Part shown: piece after piece, positions 1-7,972 of the stretch
Numbering within the stretch: the stretch's first letter is position 1
How the letters are laid out: each line of letters starts with the position of its first letter
From: Thiofaba sp049322715
Lineage (GTDB): Bacteria > Pseudomonadota > Gammaproteobacteria > Halothiobacillales > Halothiobacillaceae
Assembly (NCBI GenBank): GCA_049322715.1
Contig: JBMOQP010000049.1
Coordinates: 1-37,921 of the forward strand
Direction: 5' to 3'
DNA: 37,921 nt
Position numbers and translations under genes: made by a program
Notes under the pieces: generated by a model
Told to the model about the DNA's origin: nothing
What the model saw: only the letters and a program-made list of their open reading frames with translations
Database searches by the model: none

Positions 1-119
1 TTTAAAGCGGGCGAAATCAACCTTCAACGGTTGTTCAAAGCCGCTTCGGGACAGGCTTGCGGGCTGTTTCGCCCGCCTCAAGGCCATCGCTTCGGGCCGT
101 CCAGATCGCGAGCGGGCGA

Positions 120-151
120 CCCCATTTCTTTGCTCGTGCAAAGAAATGGGG
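120..151. repeat. Perfect 14-bp palindrome with TCGT loop
   Basis: The left arm CCCCATTTCTTTGC (120-133) and right arm GCAAAGAAATGGGG (138-151) are perfectly complementary around TCGT. The following GGAAAGAAAC partly repeats the right arm. It stands alone in this window and its loop does not match the CATCC family. Function is unknown; a genome-wide dispersed repeat is the likely nature. Confidence 0.85.
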
Positions 152-219
152 GAAAGAAACACGCCCCCACGACCGCGCCCCTTCGGGGTGCCCGTGTCTG
201 GCCTGCCCGTCAGGGGGCC

Positions 220-276
220 GGTTCCACGGGACATCCTGTCCCGGGGAACCTCAAACCGCCATCCATGGCGGTTTGA
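220..276 (-). repeat. Two adjacent CATCC/GGA-loop hairpins
   Basis: The first hairpin (227-243) pairs CGGGACA with TGTCCCG around TCC, extended by GGTTCC/GGAACC to 220-250. The second (251-276) has an 11-bp perfect stem around TCCA. Read on the minus strand, the strand of the copper operon that ends at 449, the apical sequences are ACAGGATGT and CCATGGATGG, with GGA exposed in the loop. Strand is given as minus because that face matches the family core CAnGGAUG. Confidence 0.8.
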
Positions 277-342
277 CCCCCTGCCGGACACGCCAGCCCC
301 GGCGCGGCCAAGGGGGAACTCCCCTCGCCCGGCGCAGTCGTG

Positions 343-366
343 TCCGGAAAACCTTCCTTTTTCGGA
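343..366 (-). terminator. Possible terminator of the copper operon
   Basis: On the minus strand the sequence forms an imperfect stem (TCCGAAAA with TTTTCCGGA, one bulge) with a purine loop AGGAAGG. It lies about 85 bases past the last copper gene. The 3' arm has only four T, so it is a weak intrinsic terminator candidate; the loop also carries a GGA. Confidence 0.3.
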
Positions 367-381
367 CTCCCGATGGTCCCT

Positions 382-440
382 CTTCTCGGTCCCTTCCGAC
401 ATCCATGTCGGAAGCCCCTGCGGGGTGCGGCGATCGAATC
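382..440 (-). repeat. Partial copy (copy 1) of the dispersed hairpin element
   Basis: Contains the hairpin TTCCGACA-TCCA-TGTCGGAA (394-413) followed by the tail GCCCCTGCGGGGTGCGGC. Hairpin and tail recur with changed but still complementary stems at 20122-20157 and 31688-31724. The sequence before the hairpin, GTCCC, is also shared. The minus strand, sense to the copper operon 3' end, shows ACATGGATGT at the apex. Confidence 0.8.
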
Positions 441-448
441 ATCGGGCC

Positions 449-826
449 TCAGGGCGCCTTTTCCACCTTGGTGATGGTCAGCGCCCCGTTGATCGACTCG
501 GCGCGGAACCGGATGCGGTCGCCCGCCTTGAGCTGGTCGAGCAGGGCGGGATCCTGCGGGCGGAACACCATGGTCATGGCGCCCATGCCGAGGTTGGGCA
601 GGGGGCCGTGCTTGATGGTGATCTTGCCGGCGGACTTGTCCACCTTGCGCACCTCCCCGTCGGCCATGCCCTGCTGCATGGCCTCGTTCTGCGCCATCTC
701 CATGTGTTGGGCCATCCCCTCCGGGGTGGCGTGGTCGTGGTCCGCATGGCTGTGCGGCGCGGCCTGAGCGTTGATGCCCAGGGCCAGGGGCAGGATGGCG
801 GTCATCAGGGTGAGTTTGCCTTGCAT
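449..826 (-). CDS. CusF-like periplasmic copper-binding protein
   Basis: A 125-residue secreted protein. An N-terminal signal peptide (MQGKLTLMTAILPLALGINAQA) is followed by a His-rich stretch (HSHADHDHATPEG, about 25-38), a Met-rich stretch (MAQHMEMAQNEAMQQGM) and a CusF/CopB-type domain from about residue 55, with the family-like phrases GEVRKVDKSAGKITIKHGP and GMGAMTMVFRP. CusF proteins carry Cu(I)/Ag(I) in the periplasm and pass it to RND efflux pumps. It is the last gene of the operon, 22 bases after the multicopper oxidase, with a GAGGA about 9 bases before the ATG. No RND pump is encoded in the window, so its partner is unknown; it may work with the oxidase or the TolC-like protein. 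Confidence 0.88.
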   Translation of the reverse strand: MQGKLTLMTAILPLALGINAQAAPHSHADHDHATPEGMAQHMEMAQNEAMQQGMADGEVRKVDKSAGKITIKHGPLPNLGMGAMTMVFRPQDPALLDQLKAGDRIRFRAESINGALTITKVEKAP

Positions 827-848
827 GATGCGTGTCCTCGTGAGGGGG

Positions 849-2219
849 TCAGGAATGGTCGTGGTGCACGGGCTTTCGTACCGTCACGGTGGGGCCATTG
901 GGGGCCTCGGCCGCGCGCTCGGGTTCGGGCAGGGGCTCGCCCTGCCATTCCCAGGCGCGGGTGCCCCTGGGCTGGGGGTAGTGGCCGGGATCCCTGTAGT
1001 CGTCGCGGGCCAGGCCCTTGCGGATCTTCACCGTCGTGAACATGCCGCCCATGCCGATCGGGCCGAATTGGCCATGGCCGGTCATCATCGGCAGGGTGTT
1101 GTCGGGCAGCGGCATCTCCATCTCCGCCATGTCGTGCATGCCACGCTCGCCCATCACCATGTAGTCGGGGATCAGCCGGCTAATCTTCTCGGCGATGCCG
1201 CGGTGGTCGACGCCGATCATGGTCGGCACGCCGTGGCCCATGGCGTTCATGGTGTGGTGCGACTTGTGGCAGTGGAACGCCCAGTCACCCTCCTCGGTGG
1301 CGTCGAACTCGATGGCGCGCATCTGGCCGACGGCGATGTCGGTGGTGACCTCCGGCCAGCGCGACTCGGGGCGTGTCCAGCCGCCGTCGGTGCCGGTCAC
1401 CTCGAACTCGTGGCCATGCAGGTGGATGGGGTGGTTGGTCATGGTCAGGTTGCCGACCCGGATGCGCACCCGGTCCCCAAGCCGGCAGGCCAGTGGGTCG
1501 ATGCCGGGGAAAACGCGGCTGTTGAAGGTCCACAGGTTGAAGTCGAGCATGGTGTTGACCCGCGGCGTGTAGCTGCCAGGCTCGATGTCGTAGGCGTTGA
1601 GCAGGAAGCAGAAGTCGCGGTCCACGCGCATGAAGTCAGGGTTCTTCGGATGGACGATGAACAGGCCCATCATGCCCATGGCCATCTGCGTCATCTCGTC
1701 CGCGTGCGGGTGGTACATGAAGGTGCCGCTGCGCCGCAGGGTGAACTCGTACACGTACGTCTTGCCCGGCGGAATGGCGGGCTGGGTCAGGCCGGAAACG
1801 CCGTCCATGCCGTTCGGCAGGCGCTGGCCATGCCAGTGGATGGTGGTCACTTCGGGCAGTCGGTTGGTGACGAACAGGCGTACCCGGTCTCCTTCGACCG
1901 CCTCGATGGTCGGGCCCGGGCTCTGGCCGTTGTAGCCCCACAGGCGGGCGTTCATGCCGGGCGCGAGCTCGCGCACCACGGGCTCGGCCACCAGGTGGAA
2001 CTCCTTCACGCCGCGGTTCATGCGGAACGGCAGGCTCCAGCCGTTGAGGGTGACGACCGGGTTGTAGGGGCGGCCGATGGCCGGATGCAGGGGCGCCTGG
2101 GTGGCGGCGCTGTCCATGGCGGCCGCCTCGGGCAAGCCGGCCAGCGCGCTCTTGTGGACCAGGCCGCTGCCGAGGGCGGCAAGGCAGGTCTTCATCAGGA
2201 AGTCTCGACGGGAAACCAT
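849..2219 (-). CDS. Multicopper oxidase, CopA/CueO-like, Tat-exported
   Basis: A 456-residue protein with a twin-arginine signal (SRRDFLMK, residues 3-10, then a hydrophobic segment). All four copper-binding motifs are visible: HWHGQ (128-132), HPHADE (170-175), HPIHLHGH (263-270) and HCHKSHHTMNAM (316-327), the last giving the type 1 Cys317, His322 and Met327. A Met-rich stretch at about 371-403 (MHDMAEMEMP, then PMMTGHG and GMGGM) resembles the Cu(I)-binding Met regions of copper-tolerance oxidases. It probably oxidises periplasmic Cu(I) to the less toxic Cu(II). The start is supported by GAGGAG six bases upstream. It lies between the TolC-like gene (17-base gap) and the CusF-like gene. Substrate specificity is inferred from context and the Met-rich region. 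Confidence 0.93.
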   Translation of the reverse strand: MVSRRDFLMKTCLAALGSGLVHKSALAGLPEAAAMDSAATQAPLHPAIGRPYNPVVTLNGWSLPFRMNRGVKEFHLVAEPVVRELAPGMNARLWGYNGQSPGPTIEAVEGDRVRLFVTNRLPEVTTIHWHGQRLPNGMDGVSGLTQPAIPPGKTYVYEFTLRRSGTFMYHPHADEMTQMAMGMMGLFIVHPKNPDFMRVDRDFCFLLNAYDIEPGSYTPRVNTMLDFNLWTFNSRVFPGIDPLACRLGDRVRIRVGNLTMTNHPIHLHGHEFEVTGTDGGWTRPESRWPEVTTDIAVGQMRAIEFDATEEGDWAFHCHKSHHTMNAMGHGVPTMIGVDHRGIAEKISRLIPDYMVMGERGMHDMAEMEMPLPDNTLPMMTGHGQFGPIGMGGMFTTVKIRKGLARDDYRDPGHYPQPRGTRAWEWQGEPLPEPERAAEAPNGPTVTVRKPVHHDHS

Positions 2220-2236
2220 GGGGTTCTCCTCAGGAG

Positions 2237-3679
2237 TCAGTGGCCGCCCGCCGCCGCATCGCTCGCGGCAGGACGAGGGCCGGAAAGGCTGGATGCCGCG
2301 GGGGAGCCGACGGTCAGGGCCATGCGCAGGTCGGTCTCGGCGCGCCAGTAGTCGCGGCTTGCCTCGATGGCGCCGATCACGGACTGGATTTGCTCGCGCG
2401 CGTCGGCCAGAAGCTCGAATACGCCGATCAGCATGCCGTTGTAACGGAGCACGTTTTCCTCCGCGATTTGCTTCCGCAGCGGCACGATCTCGTCGCGATA
2501 GTGGCGGGCGAGGTCGAAGGCCGTGCGATAGCGCAGCCAGGACTCGCGGGCCTCCGAGCGGGCGCGGATGGCGGTGGCGCGGACGTTCTCCACGGCCTGC
2601 ATGTAGACCGCCTCGGCCCGCGCCACCTTTGCATCCCCCCAGTCAAACACGGGCAGGACCAGCTCGATCTCGTAGCCGCGCTGGACCGGGGCCTCATTGG
2701 AGGTGTTGTTCATCACCCCGGCCTCCAGCACGTTGACGAAGCGCGTGGCGCGGGTGAGCCCGAGCGACTTCGCCAGGCCTTCCGCCTGCTGCTTCGCAAG
2801 CTGCACGTCAAGACGCTCGCGGATGGCGCGTGCCTCGATCCCCTGGCCATCCTCGGGGGGGCTGGCGGGCAGGTCCGGCAGGCGATCGGGCAGCTTGAAG
2901 GCGGTCTGTTCGCCCCACAGGCCGAGCAGGCGGATCAACCGCTCGCGTGTCTCCGCGGCCTGTTGACGGGCCAGGGCCAGGCGGGCGGTGGCGTCAGCGA
3001 GGAAGCCCTGCTCGCGCGCCTGATCGAGCACGCCCCAGTTGCCCACCTCGGCCATGCGCTTGCCAAGCAGGCTACTTGCCTCGGCGGCCTCGCGGACCTG
3101 CTGCCAGTACGTCTCCGCCTGCGCGGCGGCTACCGCGTCGATCCACGCCTTGCGGGTCTCCAGCGCGATGCGCATGACCTCGCCGGCCACGCGCAGCTTG
3201 GCCTCCTCCACGCGGCGTTCCTCGATGGCGGTGCGCGCCGGCATGGTGAGGAGGCCGAAGATGTCGAGCAGGAAGCCGCGCTCGATCTCGACCTCGCCCC
3301 CCCGTTCGAGTCGCCCGTAGCTGAACCCCGGGTTGCGCAGGCGGCCGGCCTGCACGCGGTCGGCATCGGCGATGCCCAGTTCGGTCAGGGTCATCCGCAG
3401 GCCCGGGTTGTTGAGCAGGGCGATGCGCACGGCGGCGTCGGCGGTGAGGGGCGAGGCGGCCAGCAGTGACTCGACCTCGGCGAGGGTCTGTTGTCGGCGA
3501 TCCGGCGTGCTGGCCGGCTGAAGGGGCTGTCGTTCGCCGGTCGTAAGGCGTGCGTCGAGCCGGGTCTGGACATCGCCAAGACCTGAATCCTCCATCAGGG
3601 TGGCGCAGCCCGGCAGGGCGACGAGCGCAATGGCGAGCAGGCCGGTCGCGGCTAGGGCGGAGGGATGGCGCGGTTTCAT
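2237..3679 (-). CDS. TolC-family outer-membrane lipoprotein
   Basis: About 480 residues, close to the usual TolC/CusC length. The start chosen (ATG at 3679, GGAGG six bases upstream, overlapping the previous stop as ATGA) gives a lipoprotein signal with lipobox LPGC, Cys25. The mature part has the alternating long helices of the outer-membrane factor fold: two similar halves, each with Ala/Glu/Arg-rich coiled coil such as AGEVMRIALETRKAWIDAVA and RARSEARESWLRYRTAFDLA. These proteins form the outer-membrane channel of tripartite efflux systems. Within the operon it is the only pump-like component; no RND or membrane-fusion subunit is in the window. It could serve a pump encoded elsewhere, or have a copper-specific role with the oxidase and CusF-like protein. 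Confidence 0.9.
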   Translation of the reverse strand: MKPRHPSALAATGLLAIALVALPGCATLMEDSGLGDVQTRLDARLTTGERQPLQPASTPDRRQQTLAEVESLLAASPLTADAAVRIALLNNPGLRMTLTELGIADADRVQAGRLRNPGFSYGRLERGGEVEIERGFLLDIFGLLTMPARTAIEERRVEEAKLRVAGEVMRIALETRKAWIDAVAAAQAETYWQQVREAAEASSLLGKRMAEVGNWGVLDQAREQGFLADATARLALARQQAAETRERLIRLLGLWGEQTAFKLPDRLPDLPASPPEDGQGIEARAIRERLDVQLAKQQAEGLAKSLGLTRATRFVNVLEAGVMNNTSNEAPVQRGYEIELVLPVFDWGDAKVARAEAVYMQAVENVRATAIRARSEARESWLRYRTAFDLARHYRDEIVPLRKQIAEENVLRYNGMLIGVFELLADAREQIQSVIGAIEASRDYWRAETDLRMALTVGSPAASSLSGPRPAASDAAAGGH

Positions 3680-3969
3680 GGCGTGCCTCCATGTTCGTGT
3701 CCGTGCGGTGGTTGCTCGCCCAAGGCGGCGGGTGTCATGGGCATGTGCCCCATGTGCCCCCCCAGTTGGCGGGCAGTGTCGTTCACCGCCCGCCACGCGG
3801 CGCGTTCCGCCTGGCGGAAGGGGGGGTAATCGTCGAAAGCCGAGAGGTAGTGCACGGGCGGAACGGCCACATCGGGCTGTTCCGGACTGTGTGCGGGGCC
3901 GGCCAGGGCCGGGACCGACGTGATCAGCAGCAGGGCGCAGGCGCGCCCATGCCTTGCAAGGGGGTGCAT
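3676..3969 (-). CDS. Small secreted His/Met-rich protein of a copper operon
   Basis: A 97-residue protein I cannot assign to a named family. A signal peptide ends near residue 23 (ALAG). The middle part (YLSAFDDYPPFRQAERAAWRAVNDTARQLGG) looks like an amphipathic helix, and the C-terminus is metal-ligand rich: HMGHMPMTP and then HGHEHGG. GGAG lies eight bases before the ATG. It overlaps the TolC-like gene by four bases, so translation of the two is probably coupled. Location and composition suggest a periplasmic copper-binding helper for the channel or oxidase; that role is inferred. Confidence 0.75.
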   Translation of the reverse strand: MHPLARHGRACALLLITSVPALAGPAHSPEQPDVAVPPVHYLSAFDDYPPFRQAERAAWRAVNDTARQLGGHMGHMPMTPAALGEQPPHGHEHGGTP

Positions 3970-4034
3970 GTCGAATGCTCCGTGTAAAAAACCGATGGAA
4001 CCGCGGCGGTGTCCGCCACGGCGCGGGAACGGCG

Positions 4035-4403
4035 TTACAGGGAAGCGGGCGGCCGCTCGTGCAGGTCGAGGGTCAGGGAGACGAAACGGGCGTCGATGAA
4101 GGGGATGGGCCCGGAGACAGGCCGCTCGCCCGCGAGGTCGTATGCCGCGAGGGCGGTGAAGTGGGAGAGGGCGAAGCAGTGCGGGCAGTCGTCGCCGAGG
4201 GCGGAGGGGGCGTCGTCGCCTGCCTCATCCATGGACATGCCGTCGTGATGGTGACAGATCATGGCCTCGTGTCCCGCATTGTCCACCGGGCCGGCGGCGT
4301 GGTGCATGCCGGACGCGCACACGTTCATGCTGATCCCGGCCATCCCCTGGATGGGCAGGATCAGCATGAGCAGAAGCAGCAGTGTGCGCTTGAGCATGTC
4401 CAT
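4035..4403 (-). CDS. Secreted Cys/His-rich protein, DUF2946-like, first gene of copper operon
   Basis: About 122 residues from the ATG at 4403. A longer frame reaches 4460 but would put some 20 residues before the signal peptide (MDMLKRTLLLLLMLILP). The mature part is dense in possible metal ligands: CASGMHHAAGP, ICHHHDGMSMDE and DDCPHCFALSHF, with a CxxC (CPHC). Short secreted proteins with a conserved CPxC-type motif near copper genes are often assigned to DUF2946; I see a resemblance, not proof. No clear ribosome-binding site precedes either start. It is separated by 65 bases from the next operon gene. A periplasmic copper-binding or sensing role is inferred from composition and neighbours. 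Confidence 0.65.
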   Translation of the reverse strand: MDMLKRTLLLLLMLILPIQGMAGISMNVCASGMHHAAGPVDNAGHEAMICHHHDGMSMDEAGDDAPSALGDDCPHCFALSHFTALAAYDLAGERPVSGPIPFIDARFVSLTLDLHERPPASL

Positions 4404-4499
4404 GGAGCGGGAGGTTCGCCAGTTGGCCGATCGTGAAAACCAAGTTAGTGGATCAATCATGCGTGCGCAAGTTCCCGCGCCGCAGGTGGGACGTCGGCC

Positions 4500-5141
4500 T
4501 CAGGCCTGCCCGGTGGCTGTGTCGTCCTGCCCATGTTCTTCCAGTACGTCGCGCAGGCGGGTGCGGGCCTCCTCGATGCCCTGGCCGCTGAGGACGGAGA
4601 ACAGCTGCACGCTCACCCCCCCTGGCAGGGCGTGCCTGAGCTTCTGCAGCACGCCCATGGCGGCGCCGCGCGAGAGCTTGTCGGCCTTGGTCAGCAGCAC
4701 GTGCACGGGCAGGCCGCGCGCGGTGCAGCTCTCGATCAGCATCTGGTCGAAGGGCCGCAGGGGGTGGCGGATGTCCATCATCAGCACGGCCAGCTTCAGG
4801 CTCCTGCGGGTGCTGAAGTACTCGTCCATGACCAGCCCCCAGTTCTGGCGCATTTCCTTTGGCGCCTCGGCATAGCCGTAGCCGGGCAGGTCGATCAGGC
4901 GCCTGCTGTCGTCGAGCACGAACACGTTGAGTAGCTGGGTGCGGCCGGGGCGCTTGCTCGCCCGCGCCAGGGTCTTCTGCGCGCACAGGGCATTCAGGGC
5001 GCTGGACTTGCCGGCATTGGAGCGACCGGCGAAAGCGATCTCCGCGCCACGATCGGCGGGCAGGTGGGCGGGATCGGGCGCGCTCTTGAGGAAGCTTGCA
5101 CGGGCGAAATAGGCGCGGAGTTGGGGGTCTTCGTTCTGCAT
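4500..5141 (-). CDS. engB: Ribosome biogenesis GTPase EngB (YihA/YsxC)
   Basis: A 213-residue GTPase of normal family length. The motifs are in order: G1 GRSNAGKSS (39-47), G2 region PGRTQ (65-69), G3 DLPG followed by YGYAE (84-92) and G4 TKAD (151-154). The DLPGYGYA signature is typical of EngB, which acts in assembly of the large ribosomal subunit. It is divergent from the cytochrome c4 gene. There is no visible Shine-Dalgarno sequence, and a plausible -10 (TAGAAT on the minus strand, 5153-5148) ends only six bases before the ATG, so the message may be leaderless. The engB/cytochrome c4 pairing is shared with Pseudomonas. Confidence 0.96.
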   Translation of the reverse strand: MQNEDPQLRAYFARASFLKSAPDPAHLPADRGAEIAFAGRSNAGKSSALNALCAQKTLARASKRPGRTQLLNVFVLDDSRRLIDLPGYGYAEAPKEMRQNWGLVMDEYFSTRRSLKLAVLMMDIRHPLRPFDQMLIESCTARGLPVHVLLTKADKLSRGAAMGVLQKLRHALPGGVSVQLFSVLSGQGIEEARTRLRDVLEEHGQDDTATGQA

Positions 5142-5147
5142 GCGGCC

Positions 5148-5175
5148 ATTCTATGCCAGTTCCAAGGTAGACAAG
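5148..5175 (-). promoter_or_regulatory. Candidate promoter for engB
   Basis: On the minus strand TTGTCT (5175-5170) and TAGAAT (5153-5148) are 16 bases apart. The start of transcription would fall at or next to the A of the engB ATG (5141), implying a leaderless transcript. The -35 box overlaps that of the opposite promoter. Confidence 0.45.
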
Positions 5176-5196
5176 CCCCCGTAGCTGACTAAAATC
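5169..5196 (+). promoter_or_regulatory. Candidate promoter for the cytochrome c4 gene
   Basis: TAGACA (5169-5174) and TAAAAT (5191-5196) are 16 bases apart, each with one mismatch to the sigma-70 consensus. Transcription would start near 5203, about 30 bases before the ATG at 5233. The -35 box overlaps the engB -35 on the other strand. Confidence 0.5.
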
Positions 5197-5232
5197 CGAA
5201 GACTTTTGTGTGCCGCAACCCCGGAGAGGGCC

Positions 5233-5847
5233 ATGACCACCCGTCTGATGATTGCCACTGCCATGATGTTCGCCACCACCCTGTCCGCCCAGGCGGCGGG
5301 GGATGTCGCCGCGGGGCAGGCCAAGGCCGCTGCCTGCGCCGGCTGCCACGGCACCAACGGCAACAGCGCCAATGCCGCCTTCCCTTCGCTGGCCGGCCAG
5401 CATGCCGACTACATCGCCAAGCAGCTGCGCGAGTACAAGGCAGGGGTGCGTGCCAACGCCATGATGGCCGGCATGGTGGCCCCGCTCACCGAGGAGGACA
5501 TGGTGAACCTCGGTGCCTACTACGCATCCCAGGCCAAGACCGCCCTGCCGGCCGAGGGTCAGGACGCCGAGCTCATCGCCCGCGGGATGCGGCTGTACCA
5601 GGCCGGCAATCCGGGGGCGGGCGTGGCGGCTTGCGCGGCCTGTCACGGCCACCAGGGGTTCGGCAATCCGGGCGCCGGTTATCCCGCCCTGCGTTCCCAG
5701 CATGCCGCCTATGCCGAGCTCACCCTCAAGGCTTTTCGCGATGGCAGCCGGGCCAACGATGTCAATGCGGTCATGCGCCAGATCGCAGCCAGGCTGAGCG
5801 ACGAAGAGATCAGGGCCCTGGCCGCCTACACCGCCACCCTGCACTGA
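5233..5847 (+). CDS. Cytochrome c4, dihaem c-type cytochrome
   Basis: A 204-residue secreted protein with two c-type haem sites, CAGCH and CAACH, in two homologous halves. Each half has a downstream Met-containing segment suited to the sixth ligand. A signal peptide ends in AQA before AGDVAAG. The start at 5233 is preferred over an upstream in-frame ATG at 5206 because GGAG lies about six bases before it and the signal peptide then has a normal N-terminus. Cytochrome c4 passes electrons in the periplasm from the bc1 complex to terminal oxidases. The next genes encode the System II haem-attachment machinery, which would mature this protein. Confidence 0.95.
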   Translation: MTTRLMIATAMMFATTLSAQAAGDVAAGQAKAAACAGCHGTNGNSANAAFPSLAGQHADYIAKQLREYKAGVRANAMMAGMVAPLTEEDMVNLGAYYASQAKTALPAEGQDAELIARGMRLYQAGNPGAGVAACAACHGHQGFGNPGAGYPALRSQHAAYAELTLKAFRDGSRANDVNAVMRQIAARLSDEEIRALAAYTATLH

Positions 5848-5943
5848 GCGCGGAACCTCCGCGTTCCCTGCGTCTCCAACAAGGGCGCGTCCCGGTCTCC
5901 TCCGTCTGGCGGGGGGGCCTCGTCCCATCCTCGATAGCCCGGC

Positions 5944-7944
5944 ATGACCCAGATCCATACGCATTCCCCCGGCCGCCAGCTGATGGCCTTCCTCGGTTCG
6001 ATGAACCTGGCCATCATCCTGCTGGTGGCGGTCGCACTGGCCTCCATCATTGGCACGGTGTTGCAGCAGAACCAGGCCTACGGCGACTACCTGATGAAGT
6101 TCGGCCCGTTCTGGTTCGAGGTGTTCCGCACCCTCGGGCTGTACGATGTCTATTCCGCCCCCTGGTTCCTCGCCATTCTCGGCTTCCTGGTCGTCTCCAC
6201 CAGCGCCTGCGTGATCCGCAACGCGCCGGGCATGGTGCGCGAGATGCGCGACCACCGCCTGCACGCGCAGGAGAAGTCGCTGCGCGGCATTCCCGGGCAT
6301 GCCGAGTGGCAGGTGCCCGTGAGCGTCGAGGCGGCCGCGATCGAAGGGCGCCGCACCCTGCTCGAGTCCGGCTTCAACGTGCGCGAGACCCGCGTGGCCG
6401 AGGGCTACCTGATCGCCGGGCGCAAGGGGGCCTTGCAGCGGCTCGGCTACATCTTCACCCACGTTGCCATTGTCATCATCCTGGTCGGCGGCGTGCTGGA
6501 CTCGCGCATCTGGCTGGCGTTCCGCGAGATGACCGGCGACCTCGTGGTGGAAACCCGCGCCGTGCCGCTTTCCCAGGTGCCGCCGGAGAGCCACGTAGCG
6601 GCGGACAACCCCAGCTTCCGCGGCAACGTGAACGTTCCCGAGGGGCAGCAGAGCTCGGTGCTGTTCCTCAACGTGCGCGACGGCTACGTGGTGCAGGAGC
6701 TGCCGTTCACCATCGAGGTGAAGGACTTCCGCATCGAGCACTACATCAACGGCCAGCCGAAGTCCTACGAGAGCGATCTCGTCATCCACGACCCGGCCAG
6801 CCCGGACCAGCCGCTCAAGCAGACCATCTCGGTCAACAAGCCGCTGATCTACAAGGGACATGCGATCTATCAGGCCAGCTTCGGCGACGGTGGCTCGCAG
6901 CTTAAGCTGCGAGCCTGGCAGCTCAGCGGCCAGAGCGGCGCGGCGCAGGACATCCACGGCGCCATCTTCCAGGACATTCCCTTCACCCTCGGCGGCCAGC
7001 GCTACACGGTGGAGCTGAACGACTTCCGCCTGTTCAACATCAACCCGGTCGAGGGCGAGGGCGGCAAGGTCGAGCAGAAGAACTTCGGTCCGAGCATGGT
7101 TTTCCGGATGCGCGATGCCGCCGGCCAGGCGCGCGAGTACGAGAATTACATGAGCCCGGTGGTCATGGATGGCCGGCCGGTGTTCATCTCGGGCATGCGC
7201 GAGCAGGTCGGCGCACCGATGCGCTACCTCTACCTGCCGGCGGACCGCGACAACCGACTGGATACCTTCATGGCCTACTACGCCCGCCTGCACGACCCGG
7301 AGCGCGTTGCGCGGGCGGTGCAGGCGATGCTGGAGGAGATCAATCCCGAGGCCGCGAAGCTGCCGGCGGCCAGCGAGTCCATCCGCGCCATGGTCGGCCG
7401 CTTCGTCGAGGGCGGCTACGACGCCATCGGCACGGACCTGGAGGCGCGCGTGCCCTCGGAGCAGCTGCAGCAGGCCTTCGAGACCAGCGTGCGCGTGCTG
7501 CAGACGGTGCTCGGACGGATGTATGTCGAACTGCTCGCCGAGCGGGGCATCGAGGCGCCGGCGGAACAGGATGAACGCTTCCTCGCCGACGCGGTCACAG
7601 CCATCAATGCCCTCGCGCTGTACGGTTCGCCCATCTACCTGCAGATGACAGGCTTCGAGCACATCCAGGCATCCGGCCTGCAGATCACCAAATCCCCCGG
7701 CAAGGCGGTGGTCTATTTCGGCAGCGTGCTGTTGACCCTGGGGGTGTTCATGCTCTTTTATCTGCATCCGCGCCGCGCCTGGGTGCTGGTGCGCGAGAAC
7801 GAAAGCGGGGCGCGCGTGCTGTTCGCCACCACCAGCCATCGCAAGACCATCGACATGCAGCAGGCAGCAAACCAGCTGCGGGATAGCCTGGATGCCTGCC
7901 TGACCGGGGCGGGCGGCCGCTCGATTCCTTCCGTCAACGTGTAA
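5944..7944 (+). CDS. resB: Cytochrome c biogenesis protein ResB/Ccs1
   Basis: A 666-residue membrane protein matching the ResB family. Transmembrane segments are visible near residues 13-36 (LAIILLVAVALASIIGTVLQ), 75-95 (APWFLAILGFLVVSTSAC), 168-186 (GYIFTHVAIVIILVGGVLD) and 580-605. A large periplasmic domain lies between the third and last. With CcsB/ResC it forms the System II synthase that exports haem and attaches it to CxxCH apocytochromes. Length is within the proteobacterial ResB range. No Shine-Dalgarno sequence is obvious before the ATG. The next gene, 28 bases on, is its partner CcsB. Confidence 0.94.
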   Translation: MTQIHTHSPGRQLMAFLGSMNLAIILLVAVALASIIGTVLQQNQAYGDYLMKFGPFWFEVFRTLGLYDVYSAPWFLAILGFLVVSTSACVIRNAPGMVREMRDHRLHAQEKSLRGIPGHAEWQVPVSVEAAAIEGRRTLLESGFNVRETRVAEGYLIAGRKGALQRLGYIFTHVAIVIILVGGVLDSRIWLAFREMTGDLVVETRAVPLSQVPPESHVAADNPSFRGNVNVPEGQQSSVLFLNVRDGYVVQELPFTIEVKDFRIEHYINGQPKSYESDLVIHDPASPDQPLKQTISVNKPLIYKGHAIYQASFGDGGSQLKLRAWQLSGQSGAAQDIHGAIFQDIPFTLGGQRYTVELNDFRLFNINPVEGEGGKVEQKNFGPSMVFRMRDAAGQAREYENYMSPVVMDGRPVFISGMREQVGAPMRYLYLPADRDNRLDTFMAYYARLHDPERVARAVQAMLEEINPEAAKLPAASESIRAMVGRFVEGGYDAIGTDLEARVPSEQLQQAFETSVRVLQTVLGRMYVELLAERGIEAPAEQDERFLADAVTAINALALYGSPIYLQMTGFEHIQASGLQITKSPGKAVVYFGSVLLTLGVFMLFYLHPRRAWVLVRENESGARVLFATTSHRKTIDMQQAANQLRDSLDACLTGAGGRSIPSVNV

Positions 7945-7972
7945 CAAGCCATCGAACCACCGGAGGTTCTTC

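Larger units (their letters stand above)
1..448. repeat. Non-coding mosaic of palindromic elements downstream of the copper operon
   Basis: No credible gene lies here. The open frames crossing it change character at the repeats and have no family resemblance. It contains an imperfect branched inverted repeat (arms 7-16 and 67-76, GCGGGCGAAA with its complement, enclosing a small hairpin at 18-33), a perfect 14-bp palindrome (120-151), two adjacent hairpins (220-276), a purine/pyrimidine-rich hairpin (343-366) and a further hairpin plus conserved tail (382-440). Segments 196-215 and 275-295 are partly complementary, so the 220-276 hairpins may sit on a junction. The left edge is cut by the window. 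Similar GC-rich palindromic spacers are common in several gammaproteobacterial genomes and are often mis-annotated as short proteins. Confidence 0.8.

Noticed and set aside
120..151. The 14-bp palindrome as a terminator or CsrA-type site
   Set aside because: It has no T-run beyond the arm on either strand and its loop is TCGT/ACGA without GGA, so it belongs to neither class.
31..1039. Overlapping plus-strand open frames at the left edge (up to 297 codons)
   Set aside because: They run through palindromic repeats and then antisense to the CusF-like and multicopper oxidase genes. Composition changes at the repeats, no family resemblance is seen, and such translations of this repeat type are known false proteins.
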